From NCBI GenBank assembly GCA_030600405.1, contig JAUVMD010000100.1:1-5892 (forward strand): a stretch of DNA of 5,892 bases, written 5' to 3'. This DNA is from Nitrospirota bacterium. GTDB taxonomy: Bacteria > Nitrospinota > Nitrospinia > Nitrospinales > Nitrospinaceae. Numbering within the stretch: the stretch's first letter is position 1; every line of letters starts with the position of its first letter. Below are positions 5,540-5,892 of this stretch, in pieces. A model generated the notes under the pieces. The model was not told the DNA's origin. It searched no databases and saw only the letters and a list, made by a program, of their open reading frames with translations. The position numbers and the translations under genes were made by a program.

Positions 5540-5875
5540 ATGAAATTATCGATCTACATCATCACCGGATGGATCGTTGGGTTGCGCCACCAGACCCCAG
5601 CCACCCAGTCGGCCAGAAACATCCTACTGGTCTTTCTGGTATTGGCTCTGGTCTCAACCGGTTTTCGTTGGCATCAGGAAACCCATTCATCCATCGGGGT
5701 CATCCTTTCCCAACAAATCGACGTATATTCGGGATGGAAGTCCACCCCGGTGACTTTATTCCAACTGCATAAGGGAACCCTCGTTTCTATCTCACAAGAA
5801 AAAGAGAACTGGTATGAAATAGAACTGTCCGACGGAAAAAAAAGCTGGACCTTAAAATCCAATATCGCAGGATGA
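5540..5875 (+). CDS. Membrane-anchored bacterial SH3-domain protein, BatE C-terminus-like
   Basis: A 111-residue ORF. Residues 1-15 are moderately hydrophobic (IYIITGWIVGL), followed by a short basic/polar link and a clear membrane helix at about 26-42 (RNILLVFLVLALVSTGF). Residues 52-109 form a bacterial SH3 domain: 'GVILSQQIDVYSG', 'LFQLHKGTLVSI', 'ENWYEIELSDGKKSWTLKSNI', with the family's 'L-x-x-G' turn and the final 'GW'-like 'SW'. The order of two hydrophobic stretches, then a Trp and an SH3 domain, is what ends BatE proteins, whose N-terminal TPR part is missing here. A TAA at 5528-5530 closes the frame 9 bases before the ATG, and no good Shine-Dalgarno site is seen. It may therefore be a 5'-truncated remnant of the same operon as the genes at 2886-4537, or a small stand-alone envelope protein that binds peptidoglycan or protein. 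The SH3 call is good; the BatE origin is an inference. Confidence 0.65.
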   Translation: MKLSIYIITGWIVGLRHQTPATQSARNILLVFLVLALVSTGFRWHQETHSSIGVILSQQIDVYSGWKSTPVTLFQLHKGTLVSISQEKENWYEIELSDGKKSWTLKSNIAG

Positions 5876-5892
5876 AGCGGAACAAAATCTAA

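Noticed and set aside
5872..5892. ATG at 5872 overlapping the stop of the SH3 gene (ATGA) as a new gene start
   Set aside because: That frame hits a TAA at 5890-5892 after six codons.

Overview
The window comes from a Gram-negative-type bacterium. It shows exported and inner-membrane proteins, sigma70-like promoters, and a remnant of the MoxR/DUF58/vWA/Bat ('aerotolerance') operon type. The mix of genes would fit Nitrospinota or a deltaproteobacterial relative, but no marker gene settles this and the placement is a weak inference.

Left part (1-2736, all on the minus strand): three genes for repeat proteins. Two adjacent paralogues (586-1422, complete; 1-548, running off the left edge) encode beta-propellers built from repeats of about 39 residues. 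The complete one has exactly seven repeats. They are 37 bp apart and probably share one promoter (TTGCAA, 16 bp, TATAAA), whose -35 lies at the centre of a perfect 16-bp palindrome. Upstream lies a MITE-like element of about 134 bp bounded by two perfect 10-bp hairpins with the same GGT loop. Further upstream, a cytosolic leucine-rich-repeat protein (1765-2664) has nine to ten repeats of 27 residues and its own good sigma70-like promoter.

Middle part (2886-4537, plus strand): the most striking region. It reads as the collapsed remains of a moxR - DUF58 - TPR - batD-like - vWA operon. The first ORF appears to be an in-frame deletion fusion of the MoxR N-terminus to the C-terminal half of DUF58. 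It is followed 2 bp later by an apparently intact membrane-anchored TPR protein. Next comes a batD-like N-terminal domain with a signal peptide and an internal frameshift, joined out of frame to the last 60 or so codons of a vWA-domain protein. Two internal deletions plus one frameshift explain the layout. The catalytic and metal-binding parts (MoxR ATPase core, vWA metal site) are gone.

Right part (4538-5892, plus strand): an intact BAX inhibitor-1 (YccA/YbhL-like) seven-helix membrane protein with its own -35-type promoter, Shine-Dalgarno site and a strong rho-independent terminator. Then comes a 111-residue protein with a membrane segment and a C-terminal bacterial SH3 domain, which resembles the C-terminal end of BatE and may be a further fragment of the same lost operon.

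No RNA genes, CRISPR arrays, transposase genes or origins were seen.
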